A stretch of DNA of 15,699 nt from DASVXQ01 sp046727955 (lineage in GTDB: Bacteria; Actinomycetota; CALGFH01), in assembly GCA_046727955.1 (NCBI GenBank), contig JBKPDO010000348.1:1-15699 (forward strand), given 5' to 3'. This document shows positions 1 to 7,010 of the stretch, piece after piece. Position 1 is the stretch's first letter, and each line of letters begins with the position of its first letter. The position numbers and the translations under genes were made by a program. The notes beneath the pieces are model-generated. The model saw only the letters and a list, made by a program, of their open reading frames with translations, did not search any database and was not told the origin of the DNA.

Positions 1-277
1 GCAATCAGAAACACGAGGCGTGGCGCACGCGCCGTCCTCAGAACCCAACTCAACGCCACCCCCGGAACCAGCCGGGATGCTTATGCAACCCTGAGACCTC
101 GGCGTGATCAAGCACCGGAGTCCCTTACATGAACCCTACGGGCGTTGCCCATGCGCTTGGTCTCGTCCCATTGGGACTGCGCCGGCTGTCCTGATGCCCT
201 GATGGTGGCGGGTCTCCCGGAGTGGCGGGGCGCCCGGCACTCCGAGCGCATGGGTAACTCCCCCACCAGCAGCCCAG

Positions 278-946
278 TTGCCTCGCCGCATGACGATCAA
301 GGGCGGGTTCACCGTCGACGATGGTCGCCGCCGCGACTTCCAGCAGCAGGCCAGACGGCTGGGCTTCGCCGACCTGCGCGCCTGCCTGCACGCCCTCCTG
401 GAGGAGGGCTGGAGCATCCCCCAGCTCGCCGCCCACCTCCACACCACCCAGCCGGCCATCCGCCGCGCCATCACCGACTCTCGCATCCAACTGCCATCCC
501 GCCGCCAGCTGCTGGCCCGCCAGCGCCAGCGTGCTGCCGACCGGCGCGCCGCCGCCCGCGCGGCCGAGCTGGGCTTTGAGGGGGTGCGGGCCTACCTGGT
601 GGATCGGCTGGTCACCCAGGCGTGGACGCTGGAGGAGGTGGTGGCCGAGCTTGGCGCCGCAGCCAGTACCGTGCGGCGCCTGCTGGACCGCTACGGGGTT
701 CGGCGGGTGGCGCCTACCCGGCGGCAGCGCGCCGCCGCCGCGGCCGCTCGGGGACCCAAGCAGCAGGCGCGGGCGTCCGAGCGCCGCCAGGCACGCCTGG
801 CCGAGCTCGGCTTCGCAGAACTCGACGAGTACCTGCGGGATCGGTCTGTGGGGCGGGGCTGGTCGGTGCGGCGGCTGTGCGCCGAGCTCGGCGTGGGTCA
901 TAGCTGGCTGGACCAGCAGCTGCGCCGGCTCGGACTGCGAGCCTGA
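278..946 (+). CDS. Triple helix-turn-helix-like repeat protein, function unknown
   Basis: The 222-residue product consists of three repeats of one module, at about residues 27-70, 96-141 and 175-221. Each begins with (R/E)LGF, continues with a short helix ending in L, then a G/A-W-(S/T)-(L/V/I) turn, and closes with a helix-turn-helix-like segment (for example LAAHLHTTQPAIRRAI and VVAELGAAASTVRRLL). The LGF motifs are 70 and 79 residues apart, joined by very basic Arg/Ala-rich linkers, which fits nucleic-acid binding. The open frame starts at a TTG (278); an ATG at 290 in the same frame is an equally good start, and neither has a clear ribosome binding site. It stands alone on the plus strand, convergent with the gamma-glutamyltransferase gene. 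I do not recognise a named family; the DNA-binding role is inferred from the repeat pattern. Confidence 0.7.
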   Translation: MPRRMTIKGGFTVDDGRRRDFQQQARRLGFADLRACLHALLEEGWSIPQLAAHLHTTQPAIRRAITDSRIQLPSRRQLLARQRQRAADRRAAARAAELGFEGVRAYLVDRLVTQAWTLEEVVAELGAAASTVRRLLDRYGVRRVAPTRRQRAAAAAARGPKQQARASERRQARLAELGFAELDEYLRDRSVGRGWSVRRLCAELGVGHSWLDQQLRRLGLRA

Positions 947-1087
947 CCGCAGACTCAGCGGGACTGCCGTGGGGGTTCGTGTCGGTGGGCCGACTGGAGG
1001 TTGCGTGCCGCGGCGTGATGTAAGAGTTGCTCGCCGGCCTAACCGCCTCCCGCTCAAGCAGGCTGCTTAGTCGCAGACACGGGAGCC
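947..1087. other. Convergent intergenic gap
   Basis: This gap lies between two convergent stop codons. It holds a small perfect hairpin at 1056-1068 (AAGCA, 3-base loop, TGCTT) but no T-tract, so it is at best a weak terminator. Nothing else was recognised. Confidence 0.3.
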
Positions 1088-2875
1088 CTACGGAACCAGC
1101 GTCTCCTGCTTGGCGGTCGCGGGCGCGCTGAGGCTCGTGCCCGAGCCGACAGGCTCGACTACCATCGCGCTCCCCCCACCGCGGCGCACCGGCTCGGCAA
1201 CGGCCTGCAGCAGGCCTCCCGGCAGGAACGCGATGCCGGTCGCAGCGCCGATCTCGGCGGTCGGCGAGAAGCGATGCCCGTGCAAGGCGGCCAGCGCGGC
1301 CGCCTCGGGCGAGGCGACGAAGGCGGGCTCGGCCAGAACGGTCGGCGTGTTGCGCTGCGAGGCACGCGGGGCGGCGACCGCCTCGGGCAGGGGCATGCCA
1401 AAGTCGAGGCGGTTGACAAGGATCTGCAGGACAGTGGTGATGATCGTCGAGCCGCCAGGCGAGCCGAGCGCAACCACCGGCTTGCCGTCGGCCACCACGA
1501 TCGTCGGGCTCATGCTGCTGCGTGGCCGCTTGCCGCCCGCCGGCGAGTTCGCCGTGCCCGGCTGGAAGTTGAAGTCGGTGAGCTCGTTGTTGAGCAGGAA
1601 CCCGTAGCCGGGCACGACGATCCCGCTCCCGCCGATCTGCTCGATCGTGAACGTGTAGCTCACCACGTCCCCCCAGCGGTCCGAGACCGTCAGGTGCGTC
1701 GTCGACGGCCCGGCGTTGTCGGTCGGGTCGCCAGGCAGGTAGGGGACACCGGTCACCGGGCCAATGAGCGCGCGCCGCTCGGCCGCGAAGCTGTCAGACA
1801 GCAGACCCGCCAGCGGCACCGCCACGAAGTCGGCGTCGGCCAGATACTGGTTGCGGTCGGCGAAGGCCAGCGCCGAGGCCTCAAGGTACAGGTGCAGCGC
1901 CTGCACACGGTCCAGCCCCCCAAGGTCGAAGCCCTCCAGGATATTGAGCGCCTCACCCACGGTCGCGCCGCCGCTTGAGGGCGGCCCCATGCCGAACACG
2001 TCAAGGCCGCGGTAGGCGACGTGGGTGGGCGGCCGCACCGGCGCGCGGTAGCCGGCCAGGTCGGCCGCCGTCATCAGGCCAGGGCGCACGTCGGTCACGC
2101 CCGCGTGCACCGGCGGCTGCCGGACGGCGTCGACGATCGCCCGGGCGATCCTGCCCGAGTAGAACACGTCCGACTCGCGGCCGCCGAGCTGGCCGTAGGT
2201 GGCGGCAAGGTCGGGGTTGCGGAAGGTCGAGCCGACCGGCGGCGGCGCGCCGCCCGGCAGGTACAGGGCGCTGGTGGAGACGAACTTGCCGAAGCGGGCC
2301 GCGTTCGAGGCGACCTGGTCGTGGAAGGTCTGGTCGACAGCGAAGCCGCCCGCCGCGATCGCCTTGGCAGGTGCGAGCAGCTGCTGGAGCGGCCTGCTCC
2401 CAAAGCGGTCCAGCGCCACCTGCCACCCGCGCAGCGTGCCGGGCACGCCGACACCAAGGCCGCTGGTCACGGCGTCGGGGAAGGCCAGGGGGTTCCCGGT
2501 TGCGGGGTCGATGAAGCTGTCTGGGCGAAACGCCGCCGGTGCCGTCTCGCGCGCGTCGATGGTGGTAACGCTGTGATCGCCGGCGCGGTAGACGACCATG
2601 AAGCCGCCGCCGCCGATCCCGCACGAGAACGGCTCGACCACCCCCAGGACCGCCGCCGCCGCCACGGCGGCATCGACCGCGTTCCCGCCCCGCTCCAGCA
2701 CGTCGATCGCCGTCTGGGTGGCGAGCGGGTCGACGCTGGCGGCGGCACCGCCGGTTCCGGTCGCCACCGGCTGCTTGACGGGCGTTGCTCGCGGCGGCGT
2801 GTCCAGCGCGGTCGCGGTCGATGACATGGCGGCCAGGACCACAAGAGCCGCTACGGCGACGAAGAGCCTGCGCAC
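1088..2875 (-). CDS. ggt: Gamma-glutamyltransferase, exported
   Basis: This 595-residue protein belongs to the gamma-glutamyltransferase (GGT) family of N-terminal nucleophile hydrolases, which transfer or hydrolyse the gamma-glutamyl group of glutathione and related peptides. A signal peptide covers residues 1-23 (VRRLFVAVAALVVLAAMSS, then ATA), so it should be exported. Family landmarks are intact: DARETAP with the substrate-binding Arg at 109; the autoprocessing site STTHLTV at 391-397, with Thr392 as the expected catalytic nucleophile and new N-terminus of the small subunit; NNELTDF at 429-435; KRPRSSMSPTIV at 449-460; and the oxyanion GSPGG at 471-475. The GTG at 2875 was chosen over the upstream ATG at 2962 because AGGAGG sits just upstream of it, the signal peptide starts there, and a promoter lies inside the longer version. 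A CapA-like fragment lies immediately upstream. Confidence 0.95.
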   Translation of the reverse strand: MRRLFVAVAALVVLAAMSSTATALDTPPRATPVKQPVATGTGGAAASVDPLATQTAIDVLERGGNAVDAAVAAAAVLGVVEPFSCGIGGGGFMVVYRAGDHSVTTIDARETAPAAFRPDSFIDPATGNPLAFPDAVTSGLGVGVPGTLRGWQVALDRFGSRPLQQLLAPAKAIAAGGFAVDQTFHDQVASNAARFGKFVSTSALYLPGGAPPPVGSTFRNPDLAATYGQLGGRESDVFYSGRIARAIVDAVRQPPVHAGVTDVRPGLMTAADLAGYRAPVRPPTHVAYRGLDVFGMGPPSSGGATVGEALNILEGFDLGGLDRVQALHLYLEASALAFADRNQYLADADFVAVPLAGLLSDSFAAERRALIGPVTGVPYLPGDPTDNAGPSTTHLTVSDRWGDVVSYTFTIEQIGGSGIVVPGYGFLLNNELTDFNFQPGTANSPAGGKRPRSSMSPTIVVADGKPVVALGSPGGSTIITTVLQILVNRLDFGMPLPEAVAAPRASQRNTPTVLAEPAFVASPEAAALAALHGHRFSPTAEIGAATGIAFLPGGLLQAVAEPVRRGGGSAMVVEPVGSGTSLSAPATAKQETLVP

Positions 2876-2926
2876 GGCGTCCTCCTCAAAGAAGGGGTGT
2901 CTGCCCCGTCTGCTCCGCCGCAGGCG

Positions 2927-2955
2927 ACCGTAGTGCCCGCACGGACCGGCGTCAA
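2927..2955 (-). promoter_or_regulatory. Sigma70-type promoter for ggt
   Basis: On the minus strand TTGACG (2950-2955) is followed after exactly 17 bases by TACGGT (2927-2932), a good housekeeping -35/-10 pair. It leaves a leader of about 45 bases before the GTG start at 2875, which has its own AGGAGG site. Confidence 0.6.
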
Positions 2956-2991
2956 CCGCCACTACGTGCGCAGCCCGATGCCATCAACCCC

Positions 2992-3350
2992 TCATCCATG
3001 CTCAGGGCCCTGCTCCAGGCCGTGGACGCGGTGGTGGGGGTGCATCCGGTAGTGCACCGCCTTCCCCGGGGCGAACTCGTCGCCTCGCGTGATGCTCGTC
3101 TCCAGGTTCACCACCCGGACGTCGGGAGCGGCCTCGTCGAGCACCCCCAGGGCGCCCCCCACGGCCAGCGGAAGTCGACCGGACGGGGGATCGGACCGTT
3201 GACCGCCTCCGCCAACTCCACGTAGGTCCGGGCGTCGTGGACGTAGCCCTCCCGCAGCGTGGGGTCACCGGGGTGCGGCAGGACCTGGTCGACGCCGCGG
3301 CCCAGCATCACGTCGCCGCAGAGAAACAGTGTCACCAGGCCATCGCGCAC
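2992..3350 (-). pseudogene. CapA-family (poly-gamma-glutamate synthesis-like) gene remnant
   Basis: The first frame (ATG at 3350) encodes a CapA-like start: TLFLCGDVMLGRGVDQVLPH, then YVELAEAVNGPIPRPVDFRW. GDVMLGR is the family's metallophosphatase-like motif. After WPWGA the frame changes at a run of six C (plus strand 3155-3160). The shifted frame continues in register with ALGVLDEAAPDVRVVNLETSI and then GKAVHYRMHPH, also typical of CapA proteins. It meets a stop at 2992-2994 after about 119 codons, whereas the family is usually 300-400 residues. So the gene has a frameshift and lacks its 3' two-thirds. It begins 13 bases after the glycosylase-like stop and ends just upstream of the ggt promoter. 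Family assignment is firm; any function for the remnant is unlikely. Confidence 0.8.
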
Positions 3351-3363
3351 GGCTCCACCCTCA

Positions 3364-4077
3364 TCAGCGATCCACGTCCTCGTCGGTCAGCGCGGAGCAG
3401 CGGGGACCCCCCGGGCAGCGTTGGAACAGGCGGTGGTGCGCCAGCCACAAGCGGACAAGCGACGCCTCCAGATCCCGGAGGTCCAGCCCGGTCTGGGTCG
3501 CGATCGCGCGCAGCCGTCCCAGCGGCTGCTCGCTCGGGTCGACAAGCCCGGCGTGGTGCGCGGCTGCTGTGGCGCGGTCGTCTAGGGGCGGGTCGACCTC
3601 CGGCCAGACACCGCGCAGCTCGCGAAGGAACAGCGAGATCGTCACCGGCCCCCACCCCGGCAACGCGTCCAGCGCGGCGCGCGCCTGGTCGAGCGTGCCC
3701 TTGCGCAACGCGTCGATGCCGTGGCCGTGCAGCATCGCGGCGAGCTGCTGCAGCCGCGTCGCCGTGCGATAGTCGTAGCGGACGTAGCCGCCCCGGTCCA
3801 ACAACCCGACGAGCTCATCCCACCTGCGTGCCTCCACGTCGTCGAAGGTGCCGACGCCCGCCTGCGCCATGAGCCGGTAGGTGCGGACCGCGATCGCGGC
3901 CGAGATGCGCGTTGCGAACAGTGTCGCCGCGAGCAGCCACCGCTGGACCTCACGATCTCCTTGATCGACGTCGATGCCCATCTCGGCCGAGAACCGGCCG
4001 CCCAGGGTCTGGACGAGGCGGCGGGCGAGCACCAACGCGTCGCCCTCACGCATCGTCCGCTCTGCCGCCGTCGCCAT
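3364..4077 (-). CDS. HhH-GPD / endonuclease III-like DNA glycosylase-related protein
   Basis: The 237-residue product has the architecture of helix-hairpin-helix base-excision DNA glycosylases. The HhH hairpin is LPGWGPVTISLFLREL at 139-154, preceded by an all-helical region, and acidic residues follow at the usual distance (PEVDPPLDD, 159-167). The hairpin has Val where bifunctional glycosylase/lyases of the endonuclease III type have Lys, so a lyase activity is not supported. Two cysteines near the end (CPGGPRC, 221-227) are too few for the usual 4Fe-4S loop. The start at 4077 has GAGGGGAGC upstream; the in-frame ATG at residue 9 is an alternative. The family is well supported but the damaged base it might remove cannot be told. 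It lies 13 bases upstream of the CapA remnant on the same strand. Confidence 0.72.
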   Translation of the reverse strand: MATAAERTMREGDALVLARRLVQTLGGRFSAEMGIDVDQGDREVQRWLLAATLFATRISAAIAVRTYRLMAQAGVGTFDDVEARRWDELVGLLDRGGYVRYDYRTATRLQQLAAMLHGHGIDALRKGTLDQARAALDALPGWGPVTISLFLRELRGVWPEVDPPLDDRATAAAHHAGLVDPSEQPLGRLRAIATQTGLDLRDLEASLVRLWLAHHRLFQRCPGGPRCSALTDEDVDR

Positions 4078-4110
4078 GCCGCTCCCCTCGGCCGATAAGG
4101 GCGCTCGTCC

Positions 4111-4332
4111 CTATTCACCTCGCGCCAGATCCATCACGGGCGGGACGCCGCCGCCTCGCCAAGCTGTTCGTATATGCGCCGTTCCCGCCGTCGACGTGGC
4201 CAGGGATCCGGACAATGACCGACACGCACGGGTCGCCTCGGCCCTCTCCCGCCGAGAGAAGGCGCGGAGCAGGTGGTCCACGCGCCGCTCCGACGCTCGC
4301 ATCTCGTCCCAGATGTCCAGCACCCATATCAC
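4111..4332 (-). CDS. Possible small protein, unrecognised
   Basis: A 73-codon frame starting at GTG 4332 reads VIWVLDIWDEMRASERRVDHL followed by LRAFSRRE, a plausible amphipathic helix. The second half is low complexity and looks less like coding sequence. A GAGG lies nearby, but the start choice is poor. It sits between the Lrp-type gene and the glycosylase-like gene on the same strand. It could equally be a gene remnant or a chance frame. Confidence 0.25.
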   Translation of the reverse strand: MIWVLDIWDEMRASERRVDHLLRAFSRRERAEATRACRSLSGSLATSTAGTAHIRTAWRGGGVPPVMDLARGE

Positions 4333-4455
4333 CTCACGAGCCCTCGGCCGTGATAGAGAGCGGCCGCTCGCCGCCGACCGCCGCGATCCGCCCGTATTGC
4401 TGTCGTTGTTGCTCTCGTTGTTGCTGGCGGCCGTACACCAGAAGGTCGAGCGGCT
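4333..4455. other. Intergenic stretch with a short CAA-rich repeat
   Basis: Between the Lrp-type gene and the possible small protein there is only a 12-base unit (CGTTGTTGCTCT-like) present twice in tandem at 4404-4427. No convincing gene, promoter or terminator was seen. Confidence 0.35.
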
Positions 4456-4689
4456 CTAGAGGTGCACCACCGGGCAGGTGAGGGTCCTGGTGATGCCGTC
4501 GACCGCCTGCACGCGCGCGACCACCAGCCTGCCAAGCTCGTCGATGTTGCGCGCCTCGGCACGGACGATCACGTCGTAGGGACCGGTCACGTCCTCGGCC
4601 TGCTGCACGCCGTTGATCCCGACGACGTCCCTGGCGACCTGAGCCGCCTTGCCGACCTCGGTCTGGATGAGGATGTATGCCGTCACCAC
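4456..4689 (-). CDS. Stand-alone Lrp/AsnC effector-binding (RAM) domain protein
   Basis: This 77-residue protein is the ligand-binding dimerisation half of Lrp/AsnC regulators without the DNA-binding half. It begins VVTAYILIQTEVGKAAQVA, continues with GINGVQQAEDVTGPYDVIVR at about residues 24-43, and ends GITRTLTCPVVHL, all typical of the beta-alpha-beta fold of this domain. Such short stand-alone versions are common in actinobacteria and probably act as small-molecule sensors or partners of full regulators; that role is inferred. The GTG at 4689 (or the next codon, also GTG) is preferred because homologous small proteins start there; the sequence further upstream does not resemble a winged helix. 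It follows the PhoU-like remnant on the same strand with an 86-base gap. Confidence 0.85.
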   Translation of the reverse strand: MVTAYILIQTEVGKAAQVARDVVGINGVQQAEDVTGPYDVIVRAEARNIDELGRLVVARVQAVDGITRTLTCPVVHL

Positions 4690-4775
4690 AGGTCCCGACC
4701 TCTTGCGTCCTGCCCCCGCGGCGCCCTGTAGAGAGTAGAGACTGGTGCCCAGGGATGGTGGCATGCGGCGGGCAG

Positions 4776-5078
4776 TCAGGCGAGCACGTGGCTGCACGTG
4801 ACGTTGTCGGCCGGCCCGACGGCCGGATGGGCGGTCGGTTGCTGGGTGGCGGCCTGGTCGTACCGCGCATGGTCGCCAGCGCGCTCTAGACGCAGGCTAA
4901 TGTGCAGCAGTGCCGTCAGCAGCCGCAGGTCGGACGCGACCGGGGTCTGGAGTGCAAACAGGCCGAGGATCCGTCGTTCGACGTCGAGGTAGAGCTGGTC
5001 CACCTCGTCGTCGCCCCTGAGCACCGCGTCGCAGACTGCCGGGTCGGCGTGGGAAAGGGCCTGCAGCGCCTTCCCCAA
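4776..5078 (-). CDS. Single-domain PhoU-like protein, probably truncated
   Basis: The segment GKALQALSHADPAVCDAVLR, then GDDEVDQLYLDVERRI, then FALQTPVASDLRLL and LERAGDHA is one PhoU helical bundle. PhoU proteins normally have two such bundles (about 210 residues) and regulate the Pst phosphate transporter and PhoR. Here homology stops right after GDHA, and a non-PhoU tail rich in Gln, Thr and Pro runs to the stop. The 5' side is also unclear: a strong GAGAGGAGG lies just past the stop of the upstream stress-protein gene, but no start codon follows at the right distance. The TTG at 5078 is a tentative start, about 30 bases from that site. It is either a short PhoU-like protein or, more likely, a remnant that lost both ends. 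Confidence 0.5.
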   Translation of the reverse strand: MGKALQALSHADPAVCDAVLRGDDEVDQLYLDVERRILGLFALQTPVASDLRLLTALLHISLRLERAGDHARYDQAATQQPTAHPAVGPADNVTCSHVLA

Positions 5079-5113
5079 CAGCAGCTGGCCCGGCGGTCGC
5101 CCGACGCCTCCTC

Positions 5114-5575
5114 TCAGATCGGCGCCCCGGGCTCGGAGACGACGTGCGTCACCGGCAGCCCGAAGTCGCGCTGGACCCGACTCGGCAGGTCCCGCGCAAG
5201 CCACCGCGAGCGGCGCTGCGGCAGCGTCGACAGGATGATCTCGTCGACCTGCTGCCGGCTCAAGACCTCCTTGATGGCGGCAACGGGGTCCGCCTCACCC
5301 ACCTCGCCATCGACCTCGGCCCCCAATCGGCGCAGGCGGAGCAGCTCCTCATGGAGCCGCTGCTGCGCGGCCGCCCAGCCCAGCTCCTCCGCCGAGGCCT
5401 TGGGCGCCCCTTTGGTCGGATCCTGGTACACCAGGTGCGGCTCAAGCTGGTCGACCGGCGTCGCCGGCACGAGTATGTGGAAGTGGCAGGGTCCCGCCTC
5501 CATGCGCTCGCGAAGCTTCTCCAGAAGCTGGTCACCACCAAGGGTCTGATTGGCCACCACGAGGTACCGACGCAC
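5114..5575 (-). CDS. Universal stress protein-like alpha/beta protein
   Basis: The product (153 residues from this start) has the pattern of a UspA-type Rossmann-like domain. A first strand RRYLVVANQTL is followed by helix EKLRERMEAG, strand CHFHILVPAT, a long helix AEELGWAAAQQRLHEELLRL, and then GEVGEADPVAAIKEVLSRQQ-VDEIILSTLP, the usual 'D-P-x-x-A-I ... D-E-I-I-(L/V)' motif. It ends with FGLPVTHVV. The frame stays open to an ATG at 5623, with another ATG at 5611. The GTG at 5575 was preferred because related proteins begin at the RRYLVV strand and GGGGTGAGG lies just upstream. The left terminal repeat of a small insertion element lies only some 60 bases upstream, so its original promoter may have been displaced. 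Exact function is unknown. Confidence 0.7.
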   Translation of the reverse strand: MRRYLVVANQTLGGDQLLEKLRERMEAGPCHFHILVPATPVDQLEPHLVYQDPTKGAPKASAEELGWAAAQQRLHEELLRLRRLGAEVDGEVGEADPVAAIKEVLSRQQVDEIILSTLPQRRSRWLARDLPSRVQRDFGLPVTHVVSEPGAPI

Positions 5576-5635
5576 GATCCTCACCCCAGCAGCAGCTGTC
5601 AGCCGGAGCATAGACCCGCGCATCCACGCCTGGAA

Positions 5636-5662
5636 CCTGTAGGTGCCAAAATCTCATTCGCA
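5636..5662 (+). repeat. Left terminal inverted repeat of the short element
   Basis: It contains GTAGGTGCCAAAA and CTCATTC, mirrored with five mismatches in 24 by the right copy at 6269-6295. Confidence 0.65.
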
Positions 5663-5716
5663 GGTGTTGACCTGCGACTTCGTGTCTCTGGCAGGGGTCC
5701 TGGATGATCGCCAGCC

Positions 5717-6268
5717 ATGACGCTGCGACCGCTCCACCTCATCTTCTGCCAGCTCATCGGCTGGCTCGCACGGTTCGCCCATGGGCAGGCGTCCACGCAC
5801 GCCGAGATCCTCGTGCTCCGCCATCAGGTCGCGGTGCTGCGCCGGCAGGTCGCCCGGCCGGCCCGAACCCTCCTCATGGGCCTCGCCGACCGCATCGGAC
5901 AGTTCAGGTTCCTCATCGGTGACCGAGCCGCCACGTTCACCGACACCTTCGACGCGGTCTTCGCCGCCGAGGGCAGCAGGATCCTGCGCACCCCCGTGCG
6001 GGCGCCGCGGTCCAACGCCGTCGCCCAACGATGGGTTGGCACGGTCGGTCGTGAGGTGCTGGACCGGATGCTGATCTTGCGCCAACGGCAGTTGGAGACG
6101 GTGCCGGCCGAGCATGTGGCGCACCACAACGACCATCGGCCCCACCGCGCGCTCGGGCAGGCCGCACCACTCACCGCCGTCCCACCGACCGCTCCGACAG
6201 CGGACACGCCGGTCGTGCGGGTCGATCGACTGGGCGGGCTCATCCACGAATATACCCAGGTCGCATGA
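5717..6268 (+). pseudogene. Integrase-core (DDE) transposase, internally deleted
   Basis: The 183-residue frame joins an N-terminal piece (AEILVLRHQVAVLRRQVARPA, residues 29-49) directly to the C-terminal part of an integrase-core transposase: FRFLIGDRAATFTDTFDAVF (63-82), RTPVRAPRSNAVAQRWVGTV (91-110), HNDHRPHRALGQAAPL (137-152) and the family tail RVDRLGGLIHEY. Full-length relatives are about 350 residues and carry the first catalytic Asp in the part missing here. The usual catalytic Glu of the N-A-x-x-E-R-W-V motif is Gln104. The reading frame is nevertheless open from start to stop, so the deletion was in frame. It cannot be an active transposase. An alternative is that it is expressed as a DNA-binding fragment, but nothing supports that beyond the open frame. 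Confidence 0.8.
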
Positions 6269-6295
6269 TGTGGATGAGTTTTCGGCACCCACAAG
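6269..6295 (-). repeat. Right terminal inverted repeat of the short element
   Basis: The reverse complement contains GTGGGTGCCGAAAA and CTCATCC, matching the left repeat at 5636-5662. It overlaps nothing but the end of the transposase stop region. Confidence 0.65.
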
Positions 6296-6414
6296 ATGCC
6301 CAGCGCCTGGGTCGTGTTGGCCAGCGGCGGCAGGAAGGGCGGGTCGAACCACGCGACGCGGTAGCGCGCCCCGTCGGCAACGACCGTCTCCACCAGCAGC
6401 GACTGCGGGCTCAC
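6296..6414 (-). pseudogene. 5' fragment of an unrecognised gene cut by the short element
   Basis: A frame starting at GTG 6414 overlaps the stop of the GNAT gene in a GTGA arrangement, the hallmark of coupled genes in an operon. It reads SPQSLLVETVVADGARYRVA, then WFDPPFLPPLANTTQALGIL, and runs into the terminal repeat of the short element at 6295. Only about 40 codons remain. The sequence looks coding but I do not recognise the family, and no continuation was seen on the far side of the element. Confidence 0.5.
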
Positions 6415-6731
6415 GGCTGGCGTGCGGCGATCCGCCGCCGGCGCCGCTGCCGCAGCTCGTCCAGGTCCCGGTGCCGCTCCTCGGCCCGCGGGTGGACGGC
6501 GCTGGACAGGGGGTTGCTTGCGCAGCCGCGCCCGGCCGGCGTAGCCCATGCGCAGGTAGAACCCGCGCTCTGGGCCGCTGGCGCCAAGGCTGACCTCCGA
6601 GGCTCCAAGCCGCACGGCGGCGGCCCCGACCTCCTTGAGCAGGCGGCGGCCCAGGCCCTTGCCGCGGTGTGCCGGCGCCAGGCCGATCAGCCGCAGGGTC
6701 ACGCCACCGGCCGGCGCGGCAGGGCGGGTCC
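6411..6731 (-). pseudogene. GNAT N-acetyltransferase gene, 3' part
   Basis: The frame entering from the transposon edge reads TRPAAPAGGVTLRLIGLAPA, then HRGKGLGRRLLKEVGAAAVR, then GFYLRMGYAGRARLRKQ. This contains the acetyl-CoA-binding motif of GNAT acetyltransferases (H-R-G-K-G-L-G-R-R-L-L, fitting Q/R-x-x-G-x-G/A) and the usual C-terminal strand GFYLRMGY. Just after LRKQ the frame shifts at a G5 run (plus strand 6509-6513). The shifted frame gives NPLSSAVHPRAEERHRDL and DELRQRRRRR, then a natural-looking stop at 6411-6413. The 5' part of the gene lies 4.5 kb away at 11283-11398; see there for how the two join. The substrate cannot be told. Confidence 0.8.
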
Positions 6732-6733
6732 TT

Positions 6734-6763
6734 AGTGGTCCGTTTTGGAAGTTCGTGCGTGGT
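6734..6763 (+). repeat. Left terminal inverted repeat, 30 bp
   Basis: Identical over 30 bases to the reverse complement of 11251-11280. A further sub-terminal word CGTGGTCAGG occurs inside both ends (6793-6802 and, reversed, 11247-11256) and may be a transposase-binding site. Confidence 0.85.
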
Positions 6764-7010
6764 GGATGGCACCTGGCTGTGGCCGGTCAGGACGTGGTCA
6801 GGGACCAAGGGATGGTCGGGCGTCACCGAGGCCAGCGACTCGTCCACCGCTAAGACACCCTCGACTTACGGCGTGCGGCGGGCTGCCTCCGCGGGTTTGC
6901 GCGGTCTTAGCCGCAGCCTTCCATCGGCGGCAGCGGCCCGCGCGGCTGTTTGCCTGACCCTGCGAGGTTCATGGTGGAGATCGGCGTGCAGAACATGTCC
7001 GTTGCGCTGC
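6764..7010. other. Left sub-terminal region of the transposon, no gene seen
   Basis: About 250 bases between the left repeat and the lipoprotein stop. GGTCAGG occurs twice 11 bases apart near 6785-6802. Several frames are open but none looks like protein. Confidence 0.35.

Larger units (their letters stand above)
5636..6295 (+). mobile_element. Short, internally deleted transposon with imperfect terminal inverted repeats
   Basis: The transposase-derived gene at 5717-6268 is flanked by repeats at 5636-5662 and 6269-6295. Comparing 5639-5662 with the reverse complement of 6269-6292 gives 19 identities in 24, including the shared core GGTGCC and CTCAT. No target duplication was obvious. The unit is about 660 bases, roughly half the expected size, because the middle of the transposase is missing. 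It lies directly against the fragment of an interrupted minus-strand gene at 6296-6414. Confidence 0.7.

Noticed and set aside
1..132. An open frame entering from the left edge and ending at TGA 130-132
   Set aside because: Forty-odd residues with no recognisable family; could be the end of a gene but cannot be supported. Nothing else was seen in 1-277.
125..1057. A 310-codon minus-strand open frame over the HTH repeat gene
   Set aside because: GC-rich antisense shadow without recognisable motifs, while the plus-strand frame shows three conserved modules.
4404..4427. CAA-rich tandem repeat read as a Gln-rich protein tail
   Set aside because: Only two copies of a 12-base unit, in a frame that has no supported start or homology.
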